Below, one piece after another: positions 1 to 7,506 of a stretch of DNA of 37,404 nt. The DNA comes from Chitinophaga pinensis (GTDB lineage: Bacteria > Bacteroidota > Bacteroidia > B-17B0 > Aurantibacillaceae), in the NCBI GenBank assembly GCA_945887955.1, contig CAMCZO010000019.1:1-37404 (forward strand), written 5' to 3'. The notes under the pieces were generated by a model. It made no database searches and was not told the DNA's origin. It saw only the letters and a list, made by a program, of their open reading frames with translations. Within the stretch, counting starts at the first letter, position 1. Each line of letters begins with the position of its first letter. The position numbers were made by a program, and so were the translations under genes.

Positions 1-57
1 TATTTAATTTATTAATTTTTGATTATTAGAAAGTTTATAAAATATTTAGGTTCTAAA

Positions 58-87
58 TTGATTCGAAAAAATTATCTTGTATCTTTA
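58..87 (+). promoter_or_regulatory. Candidate Bacteroidota-type promoter for yebC
   Basis: TTG at 58-60 is followed after 19 nt by TATCTTTA at 80-87. This resembles the Bacteroidota primary sigma pattern (TTG, 19-20 nt, TAnnTTTG) with one mismatch, in the last base. The predicted start of transcription would lie only a few bases upstream of the yebC ATG at 101, so the leader would be very short. In DNA this AT-rich, partial matches arise by chance. Confidence 0.4.
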
Positions 88-100
88 TTAATTAAAAACA

Positions 101-814
101 ATGGGAAGAATATTTCAAACTAGAAAGGCGACCATGTTTAAGAGATATGCCAAAATGGCTAAAGCTTTTACAAAATTAGGCCGAGAAATAGTTATCGCTG
201 TTAAAGCTGGGGGGCCTCATCCTGAAAGCAATCCAAGATTAAGAATGATTATACAAAATGCAAAGGCAATTAATATGCCAAAAGTAAATGTTGAATCAGC
301 CATAAAAAGAGCCAGCGAAAAAGACTCAGGTAACTATGAAGAAATTATTTATGAAGGTTATGCTCCTCATGGGGTGCCTGTATTAGTAGAGTGCACTTCA
401 AATAATCCTAACAGAACAGTTGCCAGTGTTAGATTATATTTTAATCGTGCCAATGGCTCATTGGGAACTAAAGGATCGGTTAGTTTTATGTTTGATCATA
501 TTGTTTTATTTAAAATTGATGCGACAGGTATTGAAAAAGATGATTTAGAATTAGAATTAATTGATTTTGGATTAGAAGAAATAACAATGGATGAAGATCA
601 AAATCAATTTATTATTCAGGTTCAGTTTAATGATTTTGGAAAAATACAATCTGCTTTAGAAAATCGGAAAATTTCTGTAATCGAAACAAGTAAAATTTAT
701 ATTCCAACAACAACTAAAGAACTCAGTCCAGATGAAGAAGCAGAAGTTATGGCTATGATTGAAAAAATGGAGGAAGATGATGATATTGAAGCAGTTTATC
801 ATAATATAACTTAA
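101..814 (+). CDS. yebC: YebC/PmpR family protein
   Basis: This 237-residue protein covers the whole YebC/TACO1 family length. The N-terminus (MGRIFQTRKATMFKR, then AKAFTKLGREI) is the Bacteroidota version of the family start. The family-typical stretch with NPRLRMIIQNAK lies at residues 44-56, and an acidic C-terminal domain follows. Family members have been described as transcriptional regulators and, more recently, as ribosome-associated factors that help translation of difficult sequences; which role applies here cannot be read from sequence. ATG start after an A-rich leader. recJ begins 5 nt after the stop codon, so the two are probably cotranscribed. Confidence 0.93.
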   Translation: MGRIFQTRKATMFKRYAKMAKAFTKLGREIVIAVKAGGPHPESNPRLRMIIQNAKAINMPKVNVESAIKRASEKDSGNYEEIIYEGYAPHGVPVLVECTSNNPNRTVASVRLYFNRANGSLGTKGSVSFMFDHIVLFKIDATGIEKDDLELELIDFGLEEITMDEDQNQFIIQVQFNDFGKIQSALENRKISVIETSKIYIPTTTKELSPDEEAEVMAMIEKMEEDDDIEAVYHNIT

Positions 815-819
815 ATTTT

Positions 820-2529
820 TTGGAAAAACAATGGAGAATATCTGAACAATTAAATATCCAAGTTACAGGAGATTTACAAACACAATTAAGTGTTGACAGA
901 GTTGTTGCCCAATTATTAAAACAACGTCAAATAAATACTTATTCTGAAGCAAAATCTTTTTTTAGACCAGATTTACAACAGTTGCATGACCCCTTTTTAA
1001 TGAAAGGGATGCAAAAAGCCATTGAACGAATACAGGCCGCAATATTAAAAAATGAATCCGTGATGATATTCGGAGACTATGATGTTGATGGAACTACTGC
1101 GGTTAGTATTGTATATAGTTTCTTTAAACAACATGTCAAAAAAATTAGTTACTATATACCAGATCGATATAAAGAAGGTTATGGCATATCATTTATGGGA
1201 ATTGATTATGCTAAACAAAATAACATTAGCTTAATTATTGCATTAGATTGTGGCATAAAAGCAAATGATAAAATAGAATATGCAAATAAATATGGGATTG
1301 ATTTTATAATTTGTGATCATCATTTACCAGGAAATATTTTACCTAAAGCTTATTCTATTTTAGATCAAAAACAATTAGATTGCAATTATCCATACAAAGA
1401 ATTGAGTGGAGCAGGTATCGGATTCAAATTAATACAAGCTTATTCTATAAGCGAAGGTTTGAAACCAGAAGAGTGTTACCAGTATTTAGATTTAGTTGCC
1501 ACAAGCATTGCAGCAGACGTAGTTCCTATTACTGGGGAAAATAGAATTATGGCACACTTTGGGCTAGAAATAATAAATAATTCTCCAAGACCAGGGATCA
1601 AAGCATTATTAAATTTAAATGAACAAAAGAATCCAGTAAATATTAGTACACTCGTTTTTACACTTGCACCAAGAATAAATGCTGCAGGAAGAATAGAACA
1701 TGGCAGCAAATCAGTTGAATTATTATCCTGTGAAGATGATTCTTTGGCATTTGAATATGCAAAAGCAATTAACGAAACTAATACGCAAAGAAAAGACATA
1801 GATTCAGAAACCACATTAGAAGCTTATGATATTTTAGAAAAAGATGCATTATCACTTTTAAAAAAAACTACCGTATTATTTAATACTAATTGGCATAAAG
1901 GAATTGTAGGAATAGTTGCTTCGAGATTAATAGAAAAATATTATCGGCCAACTATTGTATTAACTGAAAGTGATGGCAAAATTAGTGGTAGCGCAAGAAG
2001 TGTGAAAGATTTTGATGTATATAGCGCCATAGAAAAATGCAGTGATTTGCTTGAACAATTTGGTGGTCATAAATATGCTGCGGGGCTAACCTTAAGTAAA
2101 GAAAATATTGAACCATTCAAAATAAAATTTGAGAATGTAGTTTCAGAATCAATTACTGAAGAACAACTCATCCCAAAAATAGAGATAGATACTGAAATAG
2201 AATTTCACGAAATAAACGACAAACTTTTGAGAATAATTAAACAATTTGCTCCACATGGACCAGAAAACATGACGCCTGTATTATTAAGCAAACAAGTATA
2301 CGAGACAGGCTGGGGAAAAGTATTTGGGAAAAATCATCTCAAATTAGAATTATTTCAAAAATCTAATCCTAATATTAGATTTAATGCCATTGCATATAAC
2401 AAAGGAGATTTTATCCATTTTTTTCAGCGTAAAGTGCCAATGGATATCGTATTTAAAATTCAAGAAAACGAATTCAAGGGAATCAAAACTATTCAATTAG
2501 TTGTAGAAGATTTTAAAGTAAGCAACTGA
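820..2529 (+). CDS. recJ: Single-stranded-DNA-specific exonuclease RecJ
   Basis: RecJ is a 5'-3' single-strand DNA exonuclease acting in recombination and mismatch repair. The 569-residue protein has the DHH phosphoesterase signatures: GDYDVDG at 85-91, DCG at 143-145, DHH at 166-168 and VATSIAADVVP at 226-236. The DHHA1 part carries PRINAAGRI (284-292), SGSAR (389-393) and GGHKYAAGL (415-423), and a C-terminal OB-like region follows, so all metal-binding motifs are present. The start is TTG at 820; it gives the N-terminus MEKQWRI, which matches the usual Bacteroidota RecJ beginning, and no ATG serves better. It lies 5 nt after yebC and ends 17 nt from the convergent MATE gene. Confidence 0.96.
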   Translation: MEKQWRISEQLNIQVTGDLQTQLSVDRVVAQLLKQRQINTYSEAKSFFRPDLQQLHDPFLMKGMQKAIERIQAAILKNESVMIFGDYDVDGTTAVSIVYSFFKQHVKKISYYIPDRYKEGYGISFMGIDYAKQNNISLIIALDCGIKANDKIEYANKYGIDFIICDHHLPGNILPKAYSILDQKQLDCNYPYKELSGAGIGFKLIQAYSISEGLKPEECYQYLDLVATSIAADVVPITGENRIMAHFGLEIINNSPRPGIKALLNLNEQKNPVNISTLVFTLAPRINAAGRIEHGSKSVELLSCEDDSLAFEYAKAINETNTQRKDIDSETTLEAYDILEKDALSLLKKTTVLFNTNWHKGIVGIVASRLIEKYYRPTIVLTESDGKISGSARSVKDFDVYSAIEKCSDLLEQFGGHKYAAGLTLSKENIEPFKIKFENVVSESITEEQLIPKIEIDTEIEFHEINDKLLRIIKQFAPHGPENMTPVLLSKQVYETGWGKVFGKNHLKLELFQKSNPNIRFNAIAYNKGDFIHFFQRKVPMDIVFKIQENEFKGIKTIQLVVEDFKVSN

Positions 2530-2546
2530 TAAATTAGTATAATAAA

Positions 2547-3896
2547 TTATTTAAGATTATTAATTTTTAAATTTTTATTAATCAAATAATTTAAGCGCCA
2601 AAACAGAACTACAGCTGCAAAAATAAGAGAAACTAAAAGTCCGATCCAAACGCCTACAGTTTCTAATTTTAGAATAAAAGCAAGCCAATAGGCCAAAGGG
2701 AGTGCAATAATCCAGTAGCCAACTAAACTTATTAAAGTTGGGATTTTAAAATCTTCGAGTCCTCTTAAAATGCCAACAATGGTTACTTGTATACCGTCGA
2801 ATAATTGAAACAAAGCTGCAATAATTAATAATTTAGATGCAAGATTAACGATTTGTAAATCAGAACTAAATACTTTAGGTAAAAAATTATTAATCATCAA
2901 AAACAAAATTGCAAAACCTCCCATAATTAACATAACTAATTTAATTGAAGAGAAAGCTGCTTGTTTTATTTCTAGCCAATTATCCTGAGCTTTATAAATA
3001 CCAACACGGATAGAAGATGCGCTACTTATTCCACTTGCAAACATATAAGTAAAAGCTGCTATACTTAAAGCAATTCCGTGAGCATCAATTTGTTCTTTAC
3101 CAAAAGTACCAGCCATTAAACCAGCAATCACAAAAGCGGCTACTTCAAATGTTAGCTGAAGACCGGCATTTAAACCAATTTTTGCAAGATGAAACAATTC
3201 CTTTTTATTAATTTTAACTCTATTGTAAACAGCCGAAATTTCTTTAGTTACTGGAGATTTAAAAATTAAATACAGAAAAGAAAATCCCATAAAAACACGT
3301 GAAATAAATGAAGCCCAAGCTGAGCCTATGTATCCTAATTCGGGGAAACCAAATTTTCCATAAATCAGTAAATAATTTAAAATAATATTAATTACGTTAC
3401 CGATAATACTAATAAATAATGCCATACGGGTATTACTTAATCCCTCGCAGTATTGTTTACAAGTAAAAAAAAGTGAAATGGGGATCATAGAAAAAATAAG
3501 CACATTAAAAAAAGGTACTGCCAATTTAATTACGTCTTCTGGCTGATGCATATATTTTAAAAGACCGGAGGATAAGAACAAAACAATAAAACAAATAATT
3601 GAAACAGAAACGTTTAAAAAAATTGAGTTTTTAAATAAAGATGCTTTTTTAAGTAAGTCCATATTTTGATTAGCAGATGTTACAAGGGGTGTTGTTGCGT
3701 AACTAACTCCAATACCAAATACCAATAATAAAATGTATAAATTATTAGACAAAATACATGCGGCTTGTTCAGCAGCACCAATTTTTCCTAAAAAAACTGT
3801 GTCTACCATACCCGTTATGATATAACCTACCTGAGTAATTACAAGTGGCCAAGCTAAATAAATAGTGTTTTTAATATGATTATTTATAATAAACAT
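2547..3896 (-). CDS. MATE family efflux transporter
   Basis: This 449-residue membrane protein has about twelve hydrophobic segments in two homologous halves, as in the MATE (NorM/DinF) family of Na+- or H+-coupled multidrug exporters. The N-terminal half begins with LAWPLVITQVGYIITGMVDT (residues 14-33), the usual MATE opening, and the second half begins near residue 230 with LFHLAKIGLNAGLQ. Substrate cannot be predicted. ATG start. It is a single-gene unit: convergent with recJ and divergent from the inositol-phosphatase gene across an 83-nt gap in which I see no convincing promoter. Confidence 0.93.
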   Translation of the reverse strand: MFIINNHIKNTIYLAWPLVITQVGYIITGMVDTVFLGKIGAAEQAACILSNNLYILLLVFGIGVSYATTPLVTSANQNMDLLKKASLFKNSIFLNVSVSIICFIVLFLSSGLLKYMHQPEDVIKLAVPFFNVLIFSMIPISLFFTCKQYCEGLSNTRMALFISIIGNVINIILNYLLIYGKFGFPELGYIGSAWASFISRVFMGFSFLYLIFKSPVTKEISAVYNRVKINKKELFHLAKIGLNAGLQLTFEVAAFVIAGLMAGTFGKEQIDAHGIALSIAAFTYMFASGISSASSIRVGIYKAQDNWLEIKQAAFSSIKLVMLIMGGFAILFLMINNFLPKVFSSDLQIVNLASKLLIIAALFQLFDGIQVTIVGILRGLEDFKIPTLISLVGYWIIALPLAYWLAFILKLETVGVWIGLLVSLIFAAVVLFWRLNYLINKNLKINNLK

Positions 3897-3979
3897 TTTT
3901 TAAATTAAGTTCGTAAAGATATACTAAATAGAAGATTATTAAATAACTTTATAACATTAATATTAATTTAATAATACAA

Positions 3980-4771
3980 ATGAATTTTGAAATTATTCTT
4001 GAACAAACAATTATTACAGCAAAAAAAGCTGGAAAATTTATTAAACAAGAGCAGAAAAATTTTATTTATAACCAAGTTGAGATTAAAGGATTGAATGATT
4101 TGGTAAGTTATGTTGATAAAACTTCTGAAAAAATGATTGTTGAAGAACTAAATAAAATTATGCCAGAAGCCGGCTTTTTAGTTGAAGAAAACAGCATATC
4201 AGAATCAAAAAATTATAATTGGATAGTAGACCCTTTAGATGGAACAACAAATTATGTTCATGGCATCCCATGTTATTCAGTTAGCATTGGATTAGAGTGT
4301 AAAGGTGAAATAATTTTAGGTGTTGTTTATGAAATAAATCGCGATGAGTGTTTTTATGCTAGTAAAGGCAAAGGTTCTTTTTTAAATGGAGAAAAAATAC
4401 AAGTATCGGACAGAAAAAATTTATCTGAAAGTTTAATAGCTACTGGTTTTCCGATTAATAATTTTAGTCGTTTAAAAAATTATTTAGAGGCATTGGAATA
4501 CTTTATTAAAAACACCCATGGTGTTAGGCGAATTGGTTCTGCAGCAACTGACTTATGTTATTTAGCTTGTGGCAGAGTAGATGCATTTTTTGAGTATAAT
4601 CTTAATCCTTGGGATATAGCAGCGGGAGCCATAATAGTTAAGGAAGCAGGAGGAAGTATTTATGATTTTTCGGGGGGAGAAAATTGGTTATTTGGCAAAG
4701 AAATAAGTTGCAGTAATCGTTTATTAAAAGAAGAATTTAATTTAGTAATTAAAAAATATTTTAAAATTTAA
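3980..4771 (+). CDS. Inositol monophosphatase family protein (SuhB-like)
   Basis: This 263-residue enzyme belongs to the Mg2+-dependent, Li+-sensitive inositol monophosphatase/SuhB family. The metal-binding residues are visible: the EE pair at 69-70, DPLDGTTN at 84-91 and WDIAAG at 211-216; GSAATDLCYLACGRVDAF (186-203) is the family's conserved central strand. Substrate could be myo-inositol-1-phosphate or another sugar phosphate; E. coli SuhB also has a role in rRNA antitermination, which is not assumed here. ATG start. The stop overlaps that of the convergent prmA by 4 nt. Confidence 0.93.
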   Translation: MNFEIILEQTIITAKKAGKFIKQEQKNFIYNQVEIKGLNDLVSYVDKTSEKMIVEELNKIMPEAGFLVEENSISESKNYNWIVDPLDGTTNYVHGIPCYSVSIGLECKGEIILGVVYEINRDECFYASKGKGSFLNGEKIQVSDRKNLSESLIATGFPINNFSRLKNYLEALEYFIKNTHGVRRIGSAATDLCYLACGRVDAFFEYNLNPWDIAAGAIIVKEAGGSIYDFSGGENWLFGKEISCSNRLLKEEFNLVIKKYFKI

Positions 4772-5595
4772 ACTTTTTCAAAAACCATCATTGCCCATTC
4801 ATTTTCATTAGTAGATAAAATAAAATTTAAATTATTAATGTTAGCAACATCTTTTATCTCATTGATATCAGTTGTAAAAAAACCACTTAAAAAAATTCTT
4901 CCTTTTGTTACTAATTTTTCAGAATAATATTGAATATCTTTTTTTAATATATTTTTATTAATGTTAGCTAAAATAATATCGAAATGGAATTCGTTTTTTA
5001 ATAAATCAACATTACCCAATTTAATTTGAATTTCAGGAAACATGTTTACTGAACAATTTTCGACACTATTTTCGACACTCCATTCATCAATATCGATACC
5101 AATAACTTCATTAGCACCAAGTTTTTTTGATAAAATTGCCAATATTCCTGTTCCGCACCCCATATCCAATACGCGTTTATTATAAAAATCTATTGAAAAC
5201 ATTTCTTTACAAACTAATCTAGTAGTTTGATGATGACCAGTTCCAAAACTCATTTTGGGCATTATTACAATTTCGTGTTTAAAAGAAAGATTTTTTTCAT
5301 GGAACGGTGCACGAATAAACAATAAATCGTCAACTAACACTGGATCAAAATTTTGTTCCCATTCCGCATTCCAATTAATTGTTTTTATTTTTTCAATTTG
5401 ATAAGAATAAATAAAGTCATCAAATTTTAAATCTGTAAAATTTAGATTAGTAGAAAGTTCTTCGTTTATATAAGCGATAAAACCAACATCAGAATAATCG
5501 AAAGTATCAAATCCAAAATCGGCAATTAATGCAATCAAAATTTCAGAACCTGGCTGAAGCGGACTAACTTTAAAATGATAAGCCAAATAAGCCAT
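4768..5595 (-). CDS. prmA: Ribosomal protein L11 methyltransferase
   Basis: PrmA uses S-adenosylmethionine to trimethylate ribosomal protein L11. The 275-residue protein has an N-terminal substrate-recognition domain (about 1-105) and a class I methyltransferase domain. FGTGHHQTT lies at 117-125, the SAM-binding VLDMGCGTGIL at 142-152, an acidic ribose-contacting DID at 168-170 and DIILANI at 206-212, the post-motif characteristic of PrmA. Its ATG shares one base with the tpiA stop (TAATG), a strong sign of translational coupling. Last gene of the dppB-like/tpiA/prmA unit. Confidence 0.95.
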   Translation of the reverse strand: MAYLAYHFKVSPLQPGSEILIALIADFGFDTFDYSDVGFIAYINEELSTNLNFTDLKFDDFIYSYQIEKIKTINWNAEWEQNFDPVLVDDLLFIRAPFHEKNLSFKHEIVIMPKMSFGTGHHQTTRLVCKEMFSIDFYNKRVLDMGCGTGILAILSKKLGANEVIGIDIDEWSVENSVENCSVNMFPEIQIKLGNVDLLKNEFHFDIILANINKNILKKDIQYYSEKLVTKGRIFLSGFFTTDINEIKDVANINNLNFILSTNENEWAMMVFEKV

Positions 5596-6353
5596 TAAAA
5601 AGAATTAATAATTTTGCAAAATTCGGGACCAATTAAGCTCGCACCGCCAATTAAACCTCCATCAACATCTGGACAATCAAAAAGTTCTTTGGCATTTTGA
5701 GAATTACAACTTCCACCATATAAAATAGAAATATTTTGTGCCAATTCTTCAGAAAACATTTGGGCAATAACAGTTCTTATATATAAATGCATTTCTTGTG
5801 CTTGAACTGGCGAAGCTGTTTCGCCTGTTCCGATAGCCCATACTGGTTCATAAGCTAAGACTAATTGATTTATTTTATCTTTTGGCAAGCGAGATAACAC
5901 TTCATTCAATTGAGTTTTGACTATTTTAAAGTGAAAATTAGATTTTCTGTGTTCTAAATTTTCGCCAAAACAAAAAATAATTTTTAAATCAGCCAATAAA
6001 GCTTGTTCTATTTTTAAAATAAATTGTTCACTTGTTTCATTAAAATATCTTCGTCTTTCGCTATGACCAACTAAAACATAATCACAAGAAATAGATTTTA
6101 ACATGTCTGCCGAAACCTCTCCAGTATATGCGCCAGAATTAAATTCGCTACAATTTTGAGCGCCGATTTTTATATTATTTGTAATACTTAATGCATCTTT
6201 AATGCTTTTAATAAAAGCAAAAGGGGGAAATAAAATTTTTTCGACTTGAGGTGAAGTCGTTGAATTTATTTGAATAAAATTTAATAATTCGAGTGCTTCA
6301 TTAAAATTGGTATTCATTTTCCAATTTCCGGCAACTATTTTTTTTCTATTCAT
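5595..6353 (-). CDS. tpiA: Triosephosphate isomerase
   Basis: Triosephosphate isomerase interconverts dihydroxyacetone phosphate and glyceraldehyde 3-phosphate in glycolysis and gluconeogenesis. At 252 residues it is standard length. The catalytic residues are present: Lys12 in GNWKMN (9-14), His97 in VGHSERR (95-101) and Glu169 in AYEPVWAIGTG (167-177, the mobile loop 6). The phosphate-binding YGGS (212-215) and GGLIGGASL (232-240) are intact. ATG start, 8 nt after the stop of the permease gene, and coupled to prmA by TAATG. tpiA next to prmA is, as far as I recall, common in Bacteroidota. Confidence 0.97.
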   Translation of the reverse strand: MNRKKIVAGNWKMNTNFNEALELLNFIQINSTTSPQVEKILFPPFAFIKSIKDALSITNNIKIGAQNCSEFNSGAYTGEVSADMLKSISCDYVLVGHSERRRYFNETSEQFILKIEQALLADLKIIFCFGENLEHRKSNFHFKIVKTQLNEVLSRLPKDKINQLVLAYEPVWAIGTGETASPVQAQEMHLYIRTVIAQMFSEELAQNISILYGGSCNSQNAKELFDCPDVDGGLIGGASLIGPEFCKIINSF

Positions 6354-6361
6354 ATTTTAAA

Positions 6362-7441
6362 TTATTTAATCCTAACCCTTGGATCTAAAATCCCATATAA
6401 AATATCAACAACAATATTAATAATTACAAAGATACAAGCAAAAATTAAAGTTGCTCCCATAACTACTGGCAAATCATTATTATTTAATGCCTCAACAACG
6501 GCGTAACCGATGCCTTTCCAACTAAATATTTTTTCAACAAATACAGCTCCGGCCATCAAACCTGCAAACCATCCAGAAATTGCAGTTACAACAGGATTTA
6601 ATGCATTTTTAATTGCATGATTAAATATAACTTTTTTAAAAGATAAGCCTTTTGCTTTAGCTGTTCGAATATAATCTTGGGATAAAACTTCTAATAATGA
6701 ACTTCGAGTTAATTGTATAATTATGCTAAGAGGTCTTATTCCGAGAGTTATAGCGGGTAAAATTAAATTTTTTAACTCTAGTTGCTCTCCTTTCCAAACA
6801 TCCAAATCATATAAACTTCCTGAAGCTCTTAATCCAGTGTAATCAGATAAAATATAGCCAAATAGCCAAGCAACTATTAAGCCCACTAAAAAAGAGGGTG
6901 CGCTCATTCCAAAAACTGTTGCTATAATAAAAATAAATTTATCTAAGAATGAATTTTTTCGAATAGCTGATATTATTCCCAATAAAATTCCAAAAAAAGA
7001 AGCAAAAGTAATTGCTACAAAAGCTAAAACTGCAGTTTCGGGAAGAGTGTCGTTAATAATTTCAGAAACATTTCGTTTAGAAATATAACTTCGTCTTAAA
7101 TATGGATACTTTATTACAATTATCCAATTATTATTAAATGATAATAAAGGATGGGAATTGTATTTTTGAGGATTTAAATAAAATAAATTATCTACATTTC
7201 CTTTATTATGAACTGAAATTGGCGATATATCATTTAGGTAATTTAAATATTGTATAACTATGTGTTTATCTGTACCTAAATCTTTGTGTATTGCTGCAAT
7301 AGCATCTTTATTTGCCCTTTGACCAAGAATGATATTAGCTGGATCGCCTGGCAATACATTAAATAAAAAAAATATTGTAGTTATTACGCCAAAAAGTACA
7401 AGTAAAGAATAAAATAACTTTTTAAAAATAAATTTTACCAC
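6362..7441 (-). CDS. DppB/OppB-type ABC transporter permease (orphan)
   Basis: This 359-residue inner-membrane protein matches peptide/nickel ABC permeases. The N-terminal segment ends in FNVLPGDPA (27-35), a hallmark of the DppB family, followed by a long extracytoplasmic stretch (about 36-120) and a membrane domain with a typical EAA-like loop (SWFAG and KGIGY region near 290-315) and the C-terminal LDPRVRIK. No second permease (DppC), ATPase or binding protein lies nearby, so partners must be encoded elsewhere. The start is GTG at 7441; no ATG exists that keeps the conserved first helix. Probably first gene of the tpiA-prmA unit. Confidence 0.88.
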   Translation of the reverse strand: MVKFIFKKLFYSLLVLFGVITTIFFLFNVLPGDPANIILGQRANKDAIAAIHKDLGTDKHIVIQYLNYLNDISPISVHNKGNVDNLFYLNPQKYNSHPLLSFNNNWIIVIKYPYLRRSYISKRNVSEIINDTLPETAVLAFVAITFASFFGILLGIISAIRKNSFLDKFIFIIATVFGMSAPSFLVGLIVAWLFGYILSDYTGLRASGSLYDLDVWKGEQLELKNLILPAITLGIRPLSIIIQLTRSSLLEVLSQDYIRTAKAKGLSFKKVIFNHAIKNALNPVVTAISGWFAGLMAGAVFVEKIFSWKGIGYAVVEALNNNDLPVVMGATLIFACIFVIINIVVDILYGILDPRVRIK

Positions 7442-7473
7442 GTGTGAAAAGGATATGTGCTAAGATAATTATT

Positions 7474-7481
7474 TATCTTTA
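7474..7481 (+). promoter_or_regulatory. Candidate -7 element before the patatin-barrel gene
   Basis: TATCTTTA at 7474-7481 matches TAnnTTTG except at the last base and is the same octamer as in the candidate yebC promoter. I see no good TTG element 19-20 nt upstream. It would make sense only if the patatin-barrel gene begins at TTG 7507 and not at GTG 7444. Weak evidence. Confidence 0.22.
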
Positions 7482-7506
7482 TGAATTAATAAATAGCTTA
7501 TATAGA

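Noticed and set aside
1476..1814. 112-codon minus-strand frame within recJ
   Set aside because: It lies fully within the conserved DHH-family coding sequence of recJ and has no family resemblance.
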